In this document: positions 6,158 to 6,629 of the stretch, piece by piece
How positions within the stretch are numbered: position 1 is the stretch's first letter
Layout: every line of letters begins with the position of its first letter
NCBI GenBank assembly: GCA_035417425.1
Contig: DAOLPD010000167.1
Span: 1-6,629, forward strand
Source of the DNA: BRH-c25 sp035417425
GTDB lineage: Bacteria > Bacillota > Clostridia > Lutisporales > Lutisporaceae
Length of the DNA: 6,629 nt
Reading direction: 5' to 3'
Notes under the pieces: model-generated
What the model saw: the letters and a program-made list of their open reading frames with translations, nothing else
The model's database searches: none
What the model was told of the DNA's origin: nothing
Program-made: the position numbers and the translations under genes

Positions 6158-6355
6158 TTACCATACCATGGCAGGGGTTTCAACCTTTATATATCCTCTC
6201 TCATGCATTTCTATCAGATATGTATAGGGCATCTGTCTGTACGATCCGTCCTCCTCAAAGATCTTCACAACATTGTTGTCTACCTTTGATATCCTCCATC
6301 TTTTGGTCATGTTGTCAACAACAAAAACCAAGGTATCACCACTGTGTATATCCAT
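6158..6355 (-). CDS. Small protein of unknown function (65 aa)
   Basis: I do not recognise this protein. It is 65 residues, probably cytoplasmic (no signal peptide or membrane segment), and mixes charged residues with alternating hydrophobics (DTLVFVVDN, RWRISKVDNN, VVKIFEEDG), which suggests a small beta-rich, SH3- or KOW-like barrel; that is only inference from the pattern. Being a real gene is well supported: AGGGG (6364-6368) is 8 bases before the ATG, and a strong terminator starts 12 bases after the stop. With a terminator downstream and a terminator-like hairpin upstream, it looks like a single-gene transcription unit. The most distinctive part is the C-terminal half (SYRQMPYTYLIEMHERGYIKV compressed to key residues: Tyr-rich followed by HERGYIKVE). 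Confidence 0.75.
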   Translation of the reverse strand: MDIHSGDTLVFVVDNMTKRWRISKVDNNVVKIFEEDGSYRQMPYTYLIEMHERGYIKVETPAMVW

Positions 6356-6372
6356 TCAATCCACCCCTATGC

Positions 6373-6410
6373 CATATAATACTATTGCAAACGCTGGTAA
6401 ATGCTGTCAA
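6373..6410 (-). promoter_or_regulatory. Weak candidate promoter region for the 65-residue protein
   Basis: A perfect TTGACA is at 6410-6405, but the hexamer 17 bases downstream (CAATAG) is a poor -10; TATTAT (6381-6376) is 23 bases away, too far. TTTACC (6401-6396) with TATATG (6378-6373) has 17-base spacing but would start at the ribosome binding site. A promoter is likely somewhere here because the gene stands alone, but the exact boxes are not settled. Confidence 0.3.
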
Positions 6411-6462
6411 ATTATTTATTATTTTATTATATTATATACTATTAACTCATGCTATTCTATAG

Positions 6463-6495
6463 TAAAAAAGTATTATATTAAAAAATATTAGTACT
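6463..6495 (-). terminator. Weak terminator-like hairpin at the right side of the window
   Basis: AGTACTAATATT (6495-6484) can pair with AATATAATACT (6479-6469) with one mismatch and one bulged A, followed by a run of six T on the minus strand. The stem is almost all A-T, so it would be weak. If real, it would end a minus-strand gene entering from beyond 6629. Confidence 0.35.
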
Positions 6496-6629
6496 ATATT
6501 CACAAATAGTATTCGAATAATAATGCGACGTATCTGAAGTTTGCAGTCATCCTGCAGAGCACTAGCCTTATATTCCGACTCGCACGGTATTAGCTTTGGA
6601 CAGAATCAGAGCTTGATACTTGTAAAATC
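6496..6629. other. Undetermined right-hand edge
   Basis: No gene can be supported. On the minus strand two frames stay open from the window edge for only 12 and 19 codons (stops at 6590-6592 and 6568-6570), so the 3' end of an upstream gene is possible but unproven. On the plus strand the only ATG nearby (6523) meets a stop after three codons. From about 6520 the base composition is clearly less AT-rich than the adjoining spacer, and a short inverted repeat, TGCAG with CTGCA (6542-6556 region), is present. Confidence 0.3.

Noticed and set aside
6079..6462. 127-codon open frame on the plus strand
   Set aside because: It runs through the terminator hairpin and antisense to the 65-residue gene, which has a proper ribosome binding site and terminator; the protein looks like a random reading of AT-rich DNA.
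6580..6592. GCTAATACCG on the minus strand, resembling a short 16S rRNA segment
   Set aside because: The match is about ten bases and the flanks do not continue as rRNA; it is chance similarity.

Overview
The window looks like a chromosomal segment from a low- to mid-GC Gram-positive bacterium, most likely a spore-forming clostridium (Bacillota, class Clostridia). Evidence for this: strong GGAGG/AGGGG-type ribosome binding sites, GTG and TTG starts, a tRNA-sensing T-box leader, short hairpin-plus-T-tract terminators, a secreted enzyme anchored by three SLH domains, and a DegV protein of clostridial type. This placement is inferred from style and gene families, not from a database match. All six supported genes are on the minus strand, so transcription runs from high to low coordinates. 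I see no mobile element, CRISPR array, tRNA or rRNA gene.

From right to left: 6511-6629 is undetermined sequence, possibly the tail of an upstream gene, followed by an AT-rich stretch with a weak terminator-like hairpin. A 65-residue unrecognised protein (6158-6355) follows and ends at a clear terminator (6113-6145). Next is a NhaC-family antiporter (4644-5996) with its own candidate promoter, then a DegV-family lipid-binding protein (3717-4553) 90 bases downstream, ending at a terminator (3635-3666). An exported protein with three SLH domains and a GH18 glycosidase domain (1832-3595) follows; its terminator overlaps its stop codon. A small lipoprotein of unknown function (1246-1752) comes next. 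Last are a promoter and a complete threonine-type T-box riboswitch (937-1150) controlling homoserine kinase thrB (1-903), whose stop codon is at the very edge of the window.

The genes do not form one pathway. They are separate transcription units with terminators between most of them. The best-supported regulatory story is thrB: its leader contains a specifier loop reading ACC (Thr), an antiterminator bulge whose variable base fits the U discriminator expected for tRNA-Thr, and a 12-bp terminator sharing bases with the antiterminator. Uncharged tRNA-Thr should therefore switch on threonine synthesis. The SLH-GH18 protein and the lipoprotein are both envelope proteins and may be functionally close, but a terminator lies between them. 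For five of the six genes (the 65-residue protein is the exception), the longest open frame runs upstream of the start I consider likely or possible. In the lipoprotein, SLH-GH18 and degV genes that extension passes through the ribosome binding site; I moved four starts accordingly and left thrB open. I found no convincing previously undescribed system; the most open items are the two unrecognised small proteins and the right-hand edge.
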